NCBI GenBank assembly: GCA_036405235.1
Contig: DASWYA010000001.1
Span: 186,001-250,000 of the forward strand
Origin: JASLCR01 sp036405235
GTDB taxonomy: Bacteria > Patescibacteriota > Saccharimonadia > Saccharimonadales > Saccharimonadaceae
DNA length: 64,000 nucleotides
Direction: 5' to 3'
Below the pieces are notes generated by a model that worked only from the letters and a program-made list of their open reading frames with translations, was not told the origin of the DNA and did not search any database. Positions 41,527 through 50,324 of the stretch are shown in pieces. Position 1 is the first letter of the stretch, and every line of letters starts with the position of its first letter. The translations under genes were made by a program, and so were the position numbers.

Positions 41527-42503
41527 GCCTGCTCCTTCAGCGTTTTCTCGGTTGCTGTCACGAGTTCATGAACACTTGCTTCGTACTCTTCATAGATTCT
41601 AAACCCTGCTGCATAGGCGTGTCCGCCGCCACCGAAAAATCCGGCAATCTGTTCAGAGACTGGTGAGTTTGAACGGAGCTTGCCTGTAAGCTTACCATCG
41701 GGATATGTTTTGATAGCGCATGCGACCTCAACACCTTCTACGAGGCGCATTTCGTCGAGTACGAGCATACTTGGGTTGTATTTGTCGGAGTACTTCTCGA
41801 TTTCATCAAAAGGGATATGTACGAGCGCAAGTTTACCGTCTAGGAAGTACTCAATTCGCTCGATTAACCTTCCCTTGTACTCCAAAATCTCTGGTGCCTT
41901 TTTCATGAATTCGCGACGGCGCTCTTCTATGTTAGCCGGATGCGCTCCGAGCTCAACGAGCTGTGCGGCGGTATTGTAGCTAGCTGGAGTGACACTTTGA
42001 GTGTTGAGGCCAAGCGTATCAGAGAGAAGCGAGCCAAGCAGGTGCTCTGCAGCTCTAGAATTTACCGTCCAGTTGAGTTCATTTGCAATCCTTAGGATGA
42101 TTTCACTTGTCGCTGCTGCCTCTTCGTATACTGGCGTGACATCAAAACTCAACGTACTCTCGGTTGCGTGGTGATCAACTACCACAACAGGATGTGTCTC
42201 AAGGAATGCACGCACACCGGGTGTTTCTAGTACTTTTGAAAGCAGTATGTCTGCTGAAGTGTCGACGATAATAGCTAGATCTGCCTTGACGTTGAAATCG
42301 TTTGTTACTCGGTCCCAGCCGGGAAAGTAGCGAAGATACCTGGGAATGTCGACCGGACAATATAGCGAAACGTTTTTTGCCAGGTCGCCAAGGATTTCTT
42401 CAAACGCTAGTGCGCTTCCTAGAGAATCGCCATCTGGATTTTCAGCCTGAACAATTACAATATTTTGTGCGTCAGCGACAAGATTTTTGACTTCCTCGTA
42501 CAT
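41523..42503 (-). CDS. DHH-family phosphoesterase (NrnA-like)
   Basis: A 326-aa protein with the DHH domain motifs NPDGDSLGSALAFEEI, DLAIIVDTSAD and VVVDHHATES (metal-binding Asp and His), and a C-terminal DHHA1 domain ending in GFFGGGGHAYAAGF. The family includes oligoribonuclease/pAp phosphatase NrnA and cyclic-di-AMP hydrolases. The usual H before NPDGD is E here. It is followed by cysS with a 4-nt overlap and preceded by pyrE with a 1-nt gap, so it lies inside a pyrFE-nrnA-cysS operon. Confidence 0.92.
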   Translation of the reverse strand: MYEEVKNLVADAQNIVIVQAENPDGDSLGSALAFEEILGDLAKNVSLYCPVDIPRYLRYFPGWDRVTNDFNVKADLAIIVDTSADILLSKVLETPGVRAFLETHPVVVVDHHATESTLSFDVTPVYEEAAATSEIILRIANELNWTVNSRAAEHLLGSLLSDTLGLNTQSVTPASYNTAAQLVELGAHPANIEERRREFMKKAPEILEYKGRLIERIEYFLDGKLALVHIPFDEIEKYSDKYNPSMLVLDEMRLVEGVEVACAIKTYPDGKLTGKLRSNSPVSEQIAGFFGGGGHAYAAGFRIYEEYEASVHELVTATEKTLKEQA

Positions 42504-42504
42504 G

Positions 42505-43125
42505 CTAATTGTTTCGAATGAAATCGATGATTAGCTGATATTGGTCTTCGCTGATAGAATCTTGTGCGCGTAACTCATTAACCAGCTCTGTGATAGTGAA
42601 CGCAGGAACGACTTCACAATTTTTTTCTTGGCGGAGTAACTCAAGTCCGCCTTGCTCGCGGTCGATGAGGACAAGAAATTTGTCTACAACTAGCTCTGCC
42701 ATAGCAACTTGGTCTATGGCTTCAATTTTAGAGTCGCCTTTTGTGATAAGATCGTCGATCAATATCACATGGTCGCCGGCCTCAAAAGCACCTTCAACAG
42801 CTGACTTTGTACCGTGATCCTTTACTACCTTGCGCGGTTGTACAAGTGACATACCAAGCTCGTAGCCAACGGCTGTGGCTAGCGGCACGCCCGCTTCTGG
42901 GATACCGGCAAGTTTTACACTTGCCTTGTCTGTGTTTACCAGAAGTTCGCAGAATGCTTTTGTGACAGCCTTTAGTGTGCTTGGATATGATTGCACTTCG
43001 CGTAGGTCAATATAAAACGGTGACATAATTCCGCTTTTCAGCTTGAACTGCCCAAATTTAATTAAGCCATGCTCGTGCATTTCGTGTGCGACTTCAGATA
43101 ATGTCTCTGTGGATATGTTAGTCAT
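42505..43125 (-). CDS. pyrE: orotate phosphoribosyltransferase
   Basis: This enzyme of about 206 aa joins orotate to PRPP to give OMP. FKLKSGIMSPFYIDLREVQSYPS is the N-terminal substrate segment, and LAGIPEAGVPLATAVGYELG and the PRPP loop VILIDDLITKGDSKIEAI are diagnostic. The usual DDLITTG loop reads DDLITKG. The longer frame to 43179 is rejected: GGAGG lies 6 nt before the ATG at 43125, which overlaps the pyrF stop by 8 nt (ATGACTAA). Confidence 0.95.
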   Translation of the reverse strand: MTNISTETLSEVAHEMHEHGLIKFGQFKLKSGIMSPFYIDLREVQSYPSTLKAVTKAFCELLVNTDKASVKLAGIPEAGVPLATAVGYELGMSLVQPRKVVKDHGTKSAVEGAFEAGDHVILIDDLITKGDSKIEAIDQVAMAELVVDKFLVLIDREQGGLELLRQEKNCEVVPAFTITELVNELRAQDSISEDQYQLIIDFIRNN

Positions 43126-43876
43126 TTTTTCCTCCAAGTTCTTCGATAATTTTTTCAAGCGCTGCTTTTGGTGAGCCAACTTCTGCTGGTGGCTGGGTAA
43201 TCGGGCGGCCTATAACTAGGTAATCTGCGCCAGCTTGAATGGCCATTTTTGGTGTCATAACGCGTGATTGGTCACCACTAGCTGCCCACGTGGGTCGAAT
43301 ACCGGGTGTGACGAGCAGTAGATTCTTTGTTGCCTCGTGAGCGCGAAGCAACTCGGCTTCTTCGGCTGAACAGACCACGCCGTCAAGTTTGGCAGTGGCT
43401 GAGCTTGAGGCGAATTGCAGCACTTTTTCCTGTGCAGGAGCACCGTAAATCGCGTTCGATTCATTATCAGAGAGAGACGTAAGCACGGTTACGCCAATAA
43501 GAAGCGGAGGCCTAAGTTTGTGGTTGGTAGTTGCGATATTTTTTCCTTCTACGGCAGCGGCTAGAACGTTTTCAGATGTATCAGCCATGACATTAAACAT
43601 ATCTGCGCCGAGGGTCGTGATAGCTTTTGAAGACAGCTTTACTGTCTCGGGGATGTCTTTGTATTTTGTATCGCAAAAGATAGAAAAACCACGGTCGTGA
43701 ACGAGATTAATAGCTGATTCCCAGCCGATAGCTGTGCCGAGCTGATTTCCGACTTTTATCCAGATATTATAACCTTCAAGCTCATCAAGGAGAGTTGTAG
43801 CGTCTTCTTTTGTGTCAACATCTAGCGCGACAATAATCGCCTGAGCCCAGTCTCGTGCGTCGTGTGTTGTGTGCAT
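43118..43876 (-). CDS. pyrF: orotidine 5'-phosphate decarboxylase
   Basis: This 252-aa TIM barrel converts OMP to UMP. IIVALDVDTKEDA is the N-terminal strand, and FCDTKYKDIPETV is the active-site Asp-x-Lys-x-x-Asp element (usually DLKFHDIP, so His is Lys here). The phosphate-binding end is VTPGIRP ... GADYLVIGRPITQ. It starts 7 nt after a TATACT shared with the divergent pyrD promoter, so the mRNA is probably leaderless, and it overlaps pyrE by 8 nt. Confidence 0.96.
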   Translation of the reverse strand: MHTTHDARDWAQAIIVALDVDTKEDATTLLDELEGYNIWIKVGNQLGTAIGWESAINLVHDRGFSIFCDTKYKDIPETVKLSSKAITTLGADMFNVMADTSENVLAAAVEGKNIATTNHKLRPPLLIGVTVLTSLSDNESNAIYGAPAQEKVLQFASSSATAKLDGVVCSAEEAELLRAHEATKNLLLVTPGIRPTWAASGDQSRVMTPKMAIQAGADYLVIGRPITQPPAEVGSPKAALEKIIEELGGKND

Positions 43877-43883
43877 TAGATAT

Positions 43884-43891
43884 AGTATACT
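43884..43891. promoter_or_regulatory. shared palindromic -10 for pyrF and pyrD
   Basis: AGTATACT reads TATACT on both strands. On the minus strand it ends 7 nt before pyrF (leaderless). On the plus strand it lies about 20 nt before AAGGAG and the pyrD start. Confidence 0.6.
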
Positions 43892-43915
43892 ACACTAGTA
43901 AGATAAGGAGTAATG

Positions 43916-44998
43916 ATGACAGCTCAACCGCTACTCTATGATCCACATAGAACCTACGACGAGAACTACGATACTGGTCCATATAATATCGATGAGAATG
44001 ATTATCGAGAAAAATCAGAACCTCAGGAAACATTTTTAGGGTTTCCAGTTCATCTTCCTTTTGGAGTAGCTGCTGGTACGCTTCCTACTTCCAGGCACAC
44101 AAATGCTGCGTTTCGTATGGGTTATGACGTGGTGTGTTACAAGACTCAGCGCTCTAGTGATTTTCCATCAAATCCATACCCGAACGTACTACCGTTAGAT
44201 ATCGACGGCGATCTTACGCTTGAGAAATTAGTAGATCCGGTCGTGGCGAAAGAAGCATTTCCTGAAGATATTACTCATCTGAGTATTACAAATTCGTTTG
44301 GTGTGCCATCTCGAGGGCCAGAAGTATGGTTTGATGATCTCAAGACAGCGGTTGCCGGTGCAGGCGCGGGACAACTCCTCATTATGAGTGTGGTTGGTAC
44401 GATCCGACCAGGCGAGACAGCCGACGAGTACTATGATGATTTTGCTCAGAGCGCAAAGCTAGCTGTAGATGCAGGCGCTAAAGCTGTGGAAGTAAACCTT
44501 TCATGTCCAAATGTTGCGAGTGAAGGAATTGTCTGCTATACACCGGATGCGGTGCTTGAAATATGTAAGCGCACAAAAGCGGCTATCGGTGATACCCAAT
44601 TGATCATAAAGGTTGGGTACTATAAGCCGGAGCAACAAGAACTACTGGAGCTTATTGTAGGACAAGTGGCGGAATATGTTGCCGCTGTAAGTGCGATCAA
44701 CACGCTACAAGGTACTATTGTTGATAAAGATGGCAACCAAGCGTTGCCTGGTGAAGGTCGCTCTAAAAGTGGGATTTGTGGAGCAAGCATAAAATGGGCC
44801 GGCCTCGATATGGTACGACGCTTGCACGCTCTACGCCAAGCGAATGGATACAACTATGAAATAATTGGCGTCGGGGGTGTTATGACGCCAGCGGACTATG
44901 AGGAATATCGAGCAGCTGGCGCAGACTGCGTACAGGCTGCAACTGCACCAATGTGGAATCCTAAATTTGCACTTGAAGTTAAGGAAAGCCTTACTTAG
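43916..44998 (+). CDS. pyrD: dihydroorotate dehydrogenase
   Basis: This 360-aa FMN-dependent enzyme oxidises dihydroorotate to orotate. GFPVHLPFGVAAGTLPTSRHTNAAFRMGYDVVCYKTQ is the N-terminal FMN region, EVNLSCPNVASEG is the family signature, and IGVGGVMTPADYEEYRAAGADCVQAATA binds the FMN phosphate. An ATG-ATG pair (43913/43916) leaves the start uncertain by one codon. The Shine-Dalgarno AAGGAG is 4-7 nt upstream. It is divergent from pyrF-pyrE, so the last three steps to UMP are clustered. Class is unclear, and no pyrK-like electron-transfer partner is in the window. Confidence 0.93.
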   Translation: MTAQPLLYDPHRTYDENYDTGPYNIDENDYREKSEPQETFLGFPVHLPFGVAAGTLPTSRHTNAAFRMGYDVVCYKTQRSSDFPSNPYPNVLPLDIDGDLTLEKLVDPVVAKEAFPEDITHLSITNSFGVPSRGPEVWFDDLKTAVAGAGAGQLLIMSVVGTIRPGETADEYYDDFAQSAKLAVDAGAKAVEVNLSCPNVASEGIVCYTPDAVLEICKRTKAAIGDTQLIIKVGYYKPEQQELLELIVGQVAEYVAAVSAINTLQGTIVDKDGNQALPGEGRSKSGICGASIKWAGLDMVRRLHALRQANGYNYEIIGVGGVMTPADYEEYRAAGADCVQAATAPMWNPKFALEVKESLT

Positions 44999-45019
44999 AC
45001 ACTTTAAGGTAAGGTGGCT

Positions 45020-45916
45020 TTATAACACCTGCGCAAACTGGCGTGCGGTGACTGCTCCGAGCTTGTTGAGTGATCCAATGACTGGTTTTTTCTGGGTAAA
45101 TTCTGCGGATCGTACGAGGTTATTAATGCCAAAAAAAGGACCGGTTTGGGCTAGGCCAAAGCCTTCTCTTGTTGTGGTTAGGATGGGCATTTCTGTTGTA
45201 GTTGGTAGTAAACGAAGAGCCTCGCCCCACCCCTCTACGCCTAATTCACCTACCCGTGCGTCAGAAAATGGGATTACGTTCGTAAGATTCATAAAAGTAA
45301 TCATCGCATTATTCTCGCTAAGCGTTTCGGAAAGTTTCTCCATATCTCTGTTGCTGCGAATATCACCATTCCAGCTCGTGATAGCTTTTGCGCGCGCTGC
45401 TTTCTGTGCTCTGTCAAACATTTCATCATTATTAAGGGGGTGGTCCTTACCCGAATTTAGCCAGGTCATCACTTGATTGTGAGCTTTGCCACTAAGTTCT
45501 CCTGGGAGGTATGCGTCCATTCTTTTGAGCCAATTATCAATATTTTTTGCAGTTCGCAAGGTGTTAACATATGCTTGCATGAAGATACACATATCAGGAG
45601 AGATATCCAGCAGTATAATCGTAGACTCTGGGATGTGGTGTAGGTTTGCTATTAGGCTACTCTCGCCTACAAGAAGAGCTACTTGATTTTGGGCTGCCAA
45701 GTACTCATGGCTATGCTGCCGCACGGATAATTGCTTGAAGTATGGCTCGCTACATTCGTCATTAGAAAAAGGAAATGTGACGGAGCTTGGTGTGTAAGTA
45801 AACTGCGATAGATCGGGATAAGGCAGGTCTACTCCGGCAAGAGGAGGCTTGACACTTGATTCTTCATGCTGGGGCTGAAACGGTGCCAAGACCTGACTTG
45901 AGTACTCTATTGACAT
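45020..45916 (-). CDS. hypothetical protein (298 aa), possible Rossmann-fold enzyme
   Basis: A soluble 298-aa protein. The middle has ALLVGESSLIANLHHIPESTIILLDISPDMCIFMQAYVNTL, a glycine-poor version of the nucleotide-binding strand-loop-helix followed by an acidic strand end, as in SAM-dependent methyltransferases; NAMITFMNLTNV could be a later strand. A catalytic motif is not apparent, so a methyltransferase role is only a suggestion. It is a single gene with an 11-bp-arm AT-rich palindrome about 16 nt upstream of the start. Confidence 0.7.
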   Translation of the reverse strand: MSIEYSSQVLAPFQPQHEESSVKPPLAGVDLPYPDLSQFTYTPSSVTFPFSNDECSEPYFKQLSVRQHSHEYLAAQNQVALLVGESSLIANLHHIPESTIILLDISPDMCIFMQAYVNTLRTAKNIDNWLKRMDAYLPGELSGKAHNQVMTWLNSGKDHPLNNDEMFDRAQKAARAKAITSWNGDIRSNRDMEKLSETLSENNAMITFMNLTNVIPFSDARVGELGVEGWGEALRLLPTTTEMPILTTTREGFGLAQTGPFFGINNLVRSAEFTQKKPVIGSLNKLGAVTARQFAQVL

Positions 45917-45931
45917 CGGTAAACAATAACA

Positions 45932-45955
45932 TAATTTTACTTAAAAGTAAAATTA
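45932..45955. promoter_or_regulatory. 24-bp AT-rich perfect palindrome
   Basis: TAATTTTACTT-AA-AAGTAAAATTA, 11-bp arms around AA, between the NUDIX stop and the 298-aa gene start. It is either an operator for a dimeric regulator or a weak terminator of the recR-nudix unit (minus strand). Confidence 0.55.
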
Positions 45956-45977
45956 CTCGTTCATGCTACGCTTGTAA

Positions 45978-46454
45978 CTAGCGGGGCAGCTGAGTCTCTG
46001 AGTCGGGGTAGTTTAGTTCTGAGTATGCTATCCCCTGTTTCGTCATGTCTAGTACGTGCTTCAAGATGGGTACTGTCTTTTCCGGGAGTTCGTTAAGTTT
46101 GCACCAGATAAGTTCATCGGCTTTGTCGGGTTCGGCGATGTGAGCGTTGCCGCTAAAGTTGCTCGCTTTAAAGAAAACAGATACTCGTTCGTGGTCGCGG
46201 CTGTCAGCTTGGTATATCGACGTATGAATTGCTTCTAGGTTGGCTGTATCAATGTCTAGGCCTACCTCTTCCTTGGACTCTCTGGCAGCTGCGCTCCGTG
46301 GTGACTCGTTTCCGTCCATATGTCCAGCTGGTACGGTATACCAGCCGTCACGCCAGCCAGTATTGAACCGTCGAATCAATAGGATTTCGTTATTTTGGTT
46401 ATAGATAAATACCCAAACAGCGGGAATGATAGAGTGCCGGTCAGGCTTGCTCAC
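45978..46454 (-). CDS. NUDIX hydrolase
   Basis: This 158-aa protein has the Nudix box GHMDGNESPRSAAARESKEEVGLDI (about residues 43-66), with the metal-binding REsKEE core intact. It hydrolyses a nucleoside diphosphate linked to another group; the MutT/ADP-ribose type cannot be told apart. The N-terminus SIIPAVWVFIYNQNNEILLIRR is the usual first strands. The start overlaps recR by 4 nt, so it is co-translated with recR in a ybaB-recR-nudix operon, which might suit pool sanitation. Confidence 0.93.
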   Translation of the reverse strand: MSKPDRHSIIPAVWVFIYNQNNEILLIRRFNTGWRDGWYTVPAGHMDGNESPRSAAARESKEEVGLDIDTANLEAIHTSIYQADSRDHERVSVFFKASNFSGNAHIAEPDKADELIWCKLNELPEKTVPILKHVLDMTKQGIAYSELNYPDSETQLPR

Positions 46455-47068
46455 AGTGTTCGTCTGCCTTCGAGAGCGTGACTGAGAGTGATCTGATCGG
46501 CGTACTCGAGGTCGACACCGACGGGAATACCTCGTGCAAGACGTGACATCGTGACGGTAATGCCAGCGTCAGTGATATACTTCTGCAAGAATAGAGCAGT
46601 CGATTCCCCTTCTACTGATGCATTTGTGGCAATGATGATTTCGTTTACGCTATCTTTCTTGATGCGCTGAATAAGCTCAGGTATATGTAGCTCTTCTGGT
46701 CCGACGCCGTCAATTGGTGAAATAGCACCGCCTAGCACATGGTATGTTCCCTTGAACTGTCCGGTACGCTCAAGAGCTATGATATCAAGCGGTTCCTCGA
46801 CTACTGCAACAAGAGATTTATCTCTTGAGGGGTCGCTATAGAGTGGAGATAGCTCTTGGTCGGCGTCAATTAACGCATAGGTAATCGGGCAATATTTTAC
46901 ACTTTCATGTAGGCGATCGAGAGCGCTTGCTAAGCTTTTTGCCGTTTTTGGAGAGCTCCTAAAAAGATAATAGGCATATCGTTCTGCGGTACGTGCGCCG
47001 ACGCCTGGTAAGTTGCCTAACTCATCAATCAGAGATGTGAGCGCTGCTGGCAGGATGGGTTTTGCCAC
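46451..47068 (-). CDS. recR: recombination mediator RecR, zinc-finger residues lost
   Basis: RecR (205 aa) acts with RecO/RecF to load RecA at gaps. The N-terminal helix-hairpin-helix (LIDELGNLPGVGARTAERYAYYLFRSS) and Toprim domain (SLVAVVEEPLDIIALERTGQFKGTYHVLGGAISPIDGVGPEELHI) are well conserved. The four-Cys zinc finger normally between them is changed: YCPITYALIDADQELSPLYSD keeps one Cys only. It follows ybaB after 14 nt, the standard bacterial arrangement, and overlaps the NUDIX gene by 4 nt. Confidence 0.95.
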   Translation of the reverse strand: MAKPILPAALTSLIDELGNLPGVGARTAERYAYYLFRSSPKTAKSLASALDRLHESVKYCPITYALIDADQELSPLYSDPSRDKSLVAVVEEPLDIIALERTGQFKGTYHVLGGAISPIDGVGPEELHIPELIQRIKKDSVNEIIIATNASVEGESTALFLQKYITDAGITVTMSRLARGIPVGVDLEYADQITLSHALEGRRTL

Positions 47069-47082
47069 TTCAGACTCTCTTC

Positions 47083-47373
47083 TTACATTCCAGGTAGGTT
47101 GAGGCCGCCCATGAGGGGCTTCATGGTGTCGGCAGCAATTTCTTGAGCCTTCGCCATTCCATCTCGGATAGCGATTTCAATCCAGTGCTCAAGCTCTGCG
47201 ATATCGTCGAGATCAACTCGCTCTGGATCAATTTTGATAGAATCAACCTTTAGTTCACCTGTAATGCGCACTATGACCGCACCATCACCGGCTTCTACTT
47301 CAACGATTTGTTTCTTTAGGTTTTTCTGTGCCTTACGCAGGTCATTAAGCATCTTTACTTGGTCAAACGCCAC
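47083..47373 (-). CDS. YbaB/EbfC nucleoid-associated protein
   Basis: A 96-aa protein (GTG start) that fits the small dimeric DNA-binding YbaB/EbfC family: KMLNDLRKAQKNLKKQIVEVEAGDGAVIVRITGELKVDSIKIDPERVDLDDIAELEHWIEIAIRDGMAKAQEIAADTM, with long helices flanking a three-strand sheet. It lies directly upstream of recR as in most bacteria. It is shorter than usual at the Met-rich N-terminus. A role in nucleoid structure or recombination is known for the family. Confidence 0.9.
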   Translation of the reverse strand: MAFDQVKMLNDLRKAQKNLKKQIVEVEAGDGAVIVRITGELKVDSIKIDPERVDLDDIAELEHWIEIAIRDGMAKAQEIAADTMKPLMGGLNLPGM

Positions 47374-47416
47374 TCTTGTATCCCCTTTTACTTCCTTAGT
47401 ATCTTACTAGTATATC

Positions 47417-48895
47417 TTAGTTATAGCCATTTTTGTAGAGGTAGAAGCGATTGGCGCTTTCGCCTGCTGAGGATACTAGTATCTCGCTTGGAGGCGTGTT
47501 TGCTGCAATGAATTCTCTGCTTGCTATGACAATCTCATCTGGCTTGACTGTTTGAGGAGGCTTGTCGGTAATAACTGGCTTTGCGGAATTTTTCAAAGAT
47601 GTTGCATAGGTTGTGAAAAATTTCTTTTCAGAAGCCGGAACGATTAAAGTGATTCGTCGGTCTCCTGTGTCTCGGATAGCTTGGTCAACTTTTGATAAAT
47701 CTCGGGAAAAACTTTGAGATGCCTCTGAGCTATAATGGTAGCCGTAAACAAAACGCTCTAAGCCTGAAAAAGTAATACCGAATACCAGTACGGATAGAGG
47801 TAGTATGCCGACGACTCGCGCGTAAGGATTGTGCGGGAAAAGACTGTACCAGCCTTGAATTAAGTAATCTATTCCAAAGGCGACCAATAGCACAACAGGG
47901 ATAAACGTAAAAGAAGTGATCGAGTTTTGCAGGGCCAGTATAGGTATAAGGCACAGGAACCATATTGATAGGATGTAGCTTTTTGCGGTATATTTTGCAG
48001 TGAATAACCTTATAATCCCTATAAGCGCGATTAAGAGGACGGCTAAACTATAGGCAGGTCGAATAACCTCACCACTTGTTGGCTGAATGAAGCCTATGTA
48101 ATCACCAAGAAGTGCGAGAATATGGCTCCATGATAGGGCTGATAGATCACTTGGGATCCCGAGAAGCTGTAGGCCTAGATGAGGCGAGGCTATTAAACTA
48201 AGTGCTAGAGGAGCTGCCATGAGTAGGAATATACAGAGACCAAGCGCTAAAACAATTGGCGACTCTCTAAAGATAACGAAGCGTGCGTGCGGATGCAGTA
48301 TGCTTGTGAGTCCTAGAGCAAGGAGTACGTATACCATGAGTGGAGAATATAAGCTGAGCCCGCCTATAATCATGGCACCGATAAGCCAGATTGGTCGAAA
48401 TTTCTTCGCCCGAGCAAGCATTGAAGTGAAGAAAAGTAGTGCTGCGCTCCAGAAGATATAGCTAATCGATGGAGTTCCAAGTTGAGCTAACAGAAGGAAT
48501 TGACCCGATGTGACTGCGATAAGACTAGTGATGATAGCAGTGTTACGCTTAAACCAAAGACGTACCACTCCGTAAAGCATCAAGATGCTGCAAAATGCCA
48601 TGACAAGCGCCGGAAGCTTGATCGCTAACTGGTTGAAGCCAAACGCCATGATCGAGAGCTTTTGCAGGATATGGTATGGCAAGTGCTGTACATTTTCTGG
48701 TGAGACTCCTTGTATCACATTTGGTGGCGTGTGAACGCTAGTGACAACGGAAGCCATCTCCAATTTTGAGAGACCATTTGGGACTAGGAAGCCAACCACA
48801 AACAGCACCAAAATAAGGAGTGCGCCCATAAGCGTAAAACCGATGGGGTATCGCCATCGATAAATGTAGAAATCATTCACTTTTAGTCTACCCAT
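47417..48895 (-). CDS. GT39/ArnT-like membrane glycosyltransferase
   Basis: A 492-aa protein with about eleven to twelve membrane spans and a modest C-terminal extracytoplasmic domain (about residues 395-490). The first external loop (NGLSKLEMASVVTSVHTPPNVI) has the acidic residue in the position expected for lipid-linked-sugar transferases of the PMT/ArnT type; LPALVMAFCSILMLYGVVRLWF is a typical helix. It probably moves a sugar from a polyprenyl carrier to a surface acceptor. TGA-TATACT lies 12 nt before the ATG. Confidence 0.75.
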   Translation of the reverse strand: MGRLKVNDFYIYRWRYPIGFTLMGALLILVLFVVGFLVPNGLSKLEMASVVTSVHTPPNVIQGVSPENVQHLPYHILQKLSIMAFGFNQLAIKLPALVMAFCSILMLYGVVRLWFKRNTAIITSLIAVTSGQFLLLAQLGTPSISYIFWSAALLFFTSMLARAKKFRPIWLIGAMIIGGLSLYSPLMVYVLLALGLTSILHPHARFVIFRESPIVLALGLCIFLLMAAPLALSLIASPHLGLQLLGIPSDLSALSWSHILALLGDYIGFIQPTSGEVIRPAYSLAVLLIALIGIIRLFTAKYTAKSYILSIWFLCLIPILALQNSITSFTFIPVVLLVAFGIDYLIQGWYSLFPHNPYARVVGILPLSVLVFGITFSGLERFVYGYHYSSEASQSFSRDLSKVDQAIRDTGDRRITLIVPASEKKFFTTYATSLKNSAKPVITDKPPQTVKPDEIVIASREFIAANTPPSEILVSSAGESANRFYLYKNGYN

Positions 48896-48971
48896 CGTTG
48901 TTCTTTTAGTATATCACGGGAGCTTGGTTCGGTAGAGTGTAAACGATAAGCGCGAGGCGTGTTAACTCTCG

Positions 48972-50324
48972 TTAGTCACTTCCGTGACGCTTGTCGAGTG
49001 ACATGAAACGTAGACGCTCTGGGTGGAAGTAGAGTTCTACCTTGCCAGTTGGGCCATTTCGATGTTTAGCAATGATAAGGTCGGTAATGTTTTCGAACTC
49101 GGGGTTGTCTGGCTCGTAATACCCCGGACGATAGATGAAGGTGACGATATCAGCATCCTGCTCGATAGAGCCTGATTCGCGGAGGTCAGAAAGCTGAGGA
49201 ATTTGTGGGCTTCTGCTCTCGACTGAACGGGAGAGCTGACTGAGTGCAATAAGGGGTACGTTGAGCTCGCGTGCGATCAGCTTGAGGCCGCGAGAGATTT
49301 CTGAGACTTCTTGCACGCGATTACCATCGCTGCGGCCACTCGCTTGCATGAGTTGCAAATAGTCAACGATGATAAGACCAAGCGGCTGCTCGTGGCTGAT
49401 CCGACGTGCCTTGGTGCGCATTTCGAGTACTGTTAAGCCTGGGGTGTCGTCGATAAAGATGGGTGCTTCTGCCATCTCACCCATGGCCTCGGAAAGTTTT
49501 GAAAAGTCATCGTCCGAAAGATTACCAGTACGAATATTCCATGCGTCGACTCCAGAAGCGTCGGCAAGCATACGATCTACGAGTTGCTCTTTACTCATCT
49601 CGAGGCTGAAAAAGAGTACGGGCTCTTTGGCGATAGTTGCAACATTGTACGCTAGGTTTGTGACAAATGTTGTCTTACCCATCGCTGGTCGGGCTGCGAG
49701 AATCAAGAGGTCGGATCTCTGCAGACCCGCGGTCATGTTGTCTAGGTCGCGATAACCGGTGCGAACTCCTCTGATTTGTCCTTTGTTTTTGTGTAGCTCT
49801 TCAAGACGGTCAAAGCTTTCCGTGAGGATACTTTCAAGAGAGATGACATCTTGTTTTAGGGATTGGTCGGATACAGAAAAAAGTTCCGCCTCTGCTTTCT
49901 CCAGCAGCTCCTGGGTGGTGGTGTCTTCGTCATAGCCGAGCTCAGAAATGTCTCCGCTGGCTTTAATTAAGCGCCTGCGCACGGCTTTTTGAGCAACGAT
50001 TTCTGCGTAGCTTTCGGCATGGGCGGCTGTCGGCACGTACGTAGTTAGTTCCGTGAGATAGGCTGAGCCGCCTATTGTGTCGAGCTCCTTTTTACGTTTT
50101 AGTTCATCGGTGAGCGTAAGAAGATCGACGGGCTTATGCTTCTCGTAGAGTCGCATCATAGCACCAAAAATAATGCCATGCGATTTGTCATAGAAATCGT
50201 TCGATTTCACGTGCTCGGTAATGTCTGCCAAGGTTTCGTCGTCGATTAAAACAGCACCAAGTAAACTTTTCTCGGCATCTAAACTTTGGGGTGGCACTTT
50301 GCCGGCGGAAACTTCCTTACTCAT
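48972..50324 (-). CDS. dnaB: replicative DNA helicase DnaB
   Basis: This 450-aa hexameric helicase unwinds DNA at the replication fork. The N-terminal domain (PPQSLDAEKSLLGAVLIDDETL) binds primase. The RecA-like motor has Walker A AARPAMGKTTFV (about residue 213), ATP-binding SLEMSKEQLVDRM, Walker B LIIVDYLQLM and the H4 loop ISRGLKLIARELNVPLIALSQLSRSVE. The arginine-finger region SGSIEQDADIVTFIYR is present. Its start overlaps dnaX by 8 nt (ATGAGTAA), a direct link between two replisome genes. Confidence 0.98.
   Translation of the reverse strand: MSKEVSAGKVPPQSLDAEKSLLGAVLIDDETLADITEHVKSNDFYDKSHGIIFGAMMRLYEKHKPVDLLTLTDELKRKKELDTIGGSAYLTELTTYVPTAAHAESYAEIVAQKAVRRRLIKASGDISELGYDEDTTTQELLEKAEAELFSVSDQSLKQDVISLESILTESFDRLEELHKNKGQIRGVRTGYRDLDNMTAGLQRSDLLILAARPAMGKTTFVTNLAYNVATIAKEPVLFFSLEMSKEQLVDRMLADASGVDAWNIRTGNLSDDDFSKLSEAMGEMAEAPIFIDDTPGLTVLEMRTKARRISHEQPLGLIIVDYLQLMQASGRSDGNRVQEVSEISRGLKLIARELNVPLIALSQLSRSVESRSPQIPQLSDLRESGSIEQDADIVTFIYRPGYYEPDNPEFENITDLIIAKHRNGPTGKVELYFHPERLRFMSLDKRHGSD

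Noticed and set aside
45020..45916. Confident SAM-methyltransferase annotation
   Set aside because: Only one strand-loop-helix resembles the fold and the Gly-rich loop is degenerate, so it is left as hypothetical.
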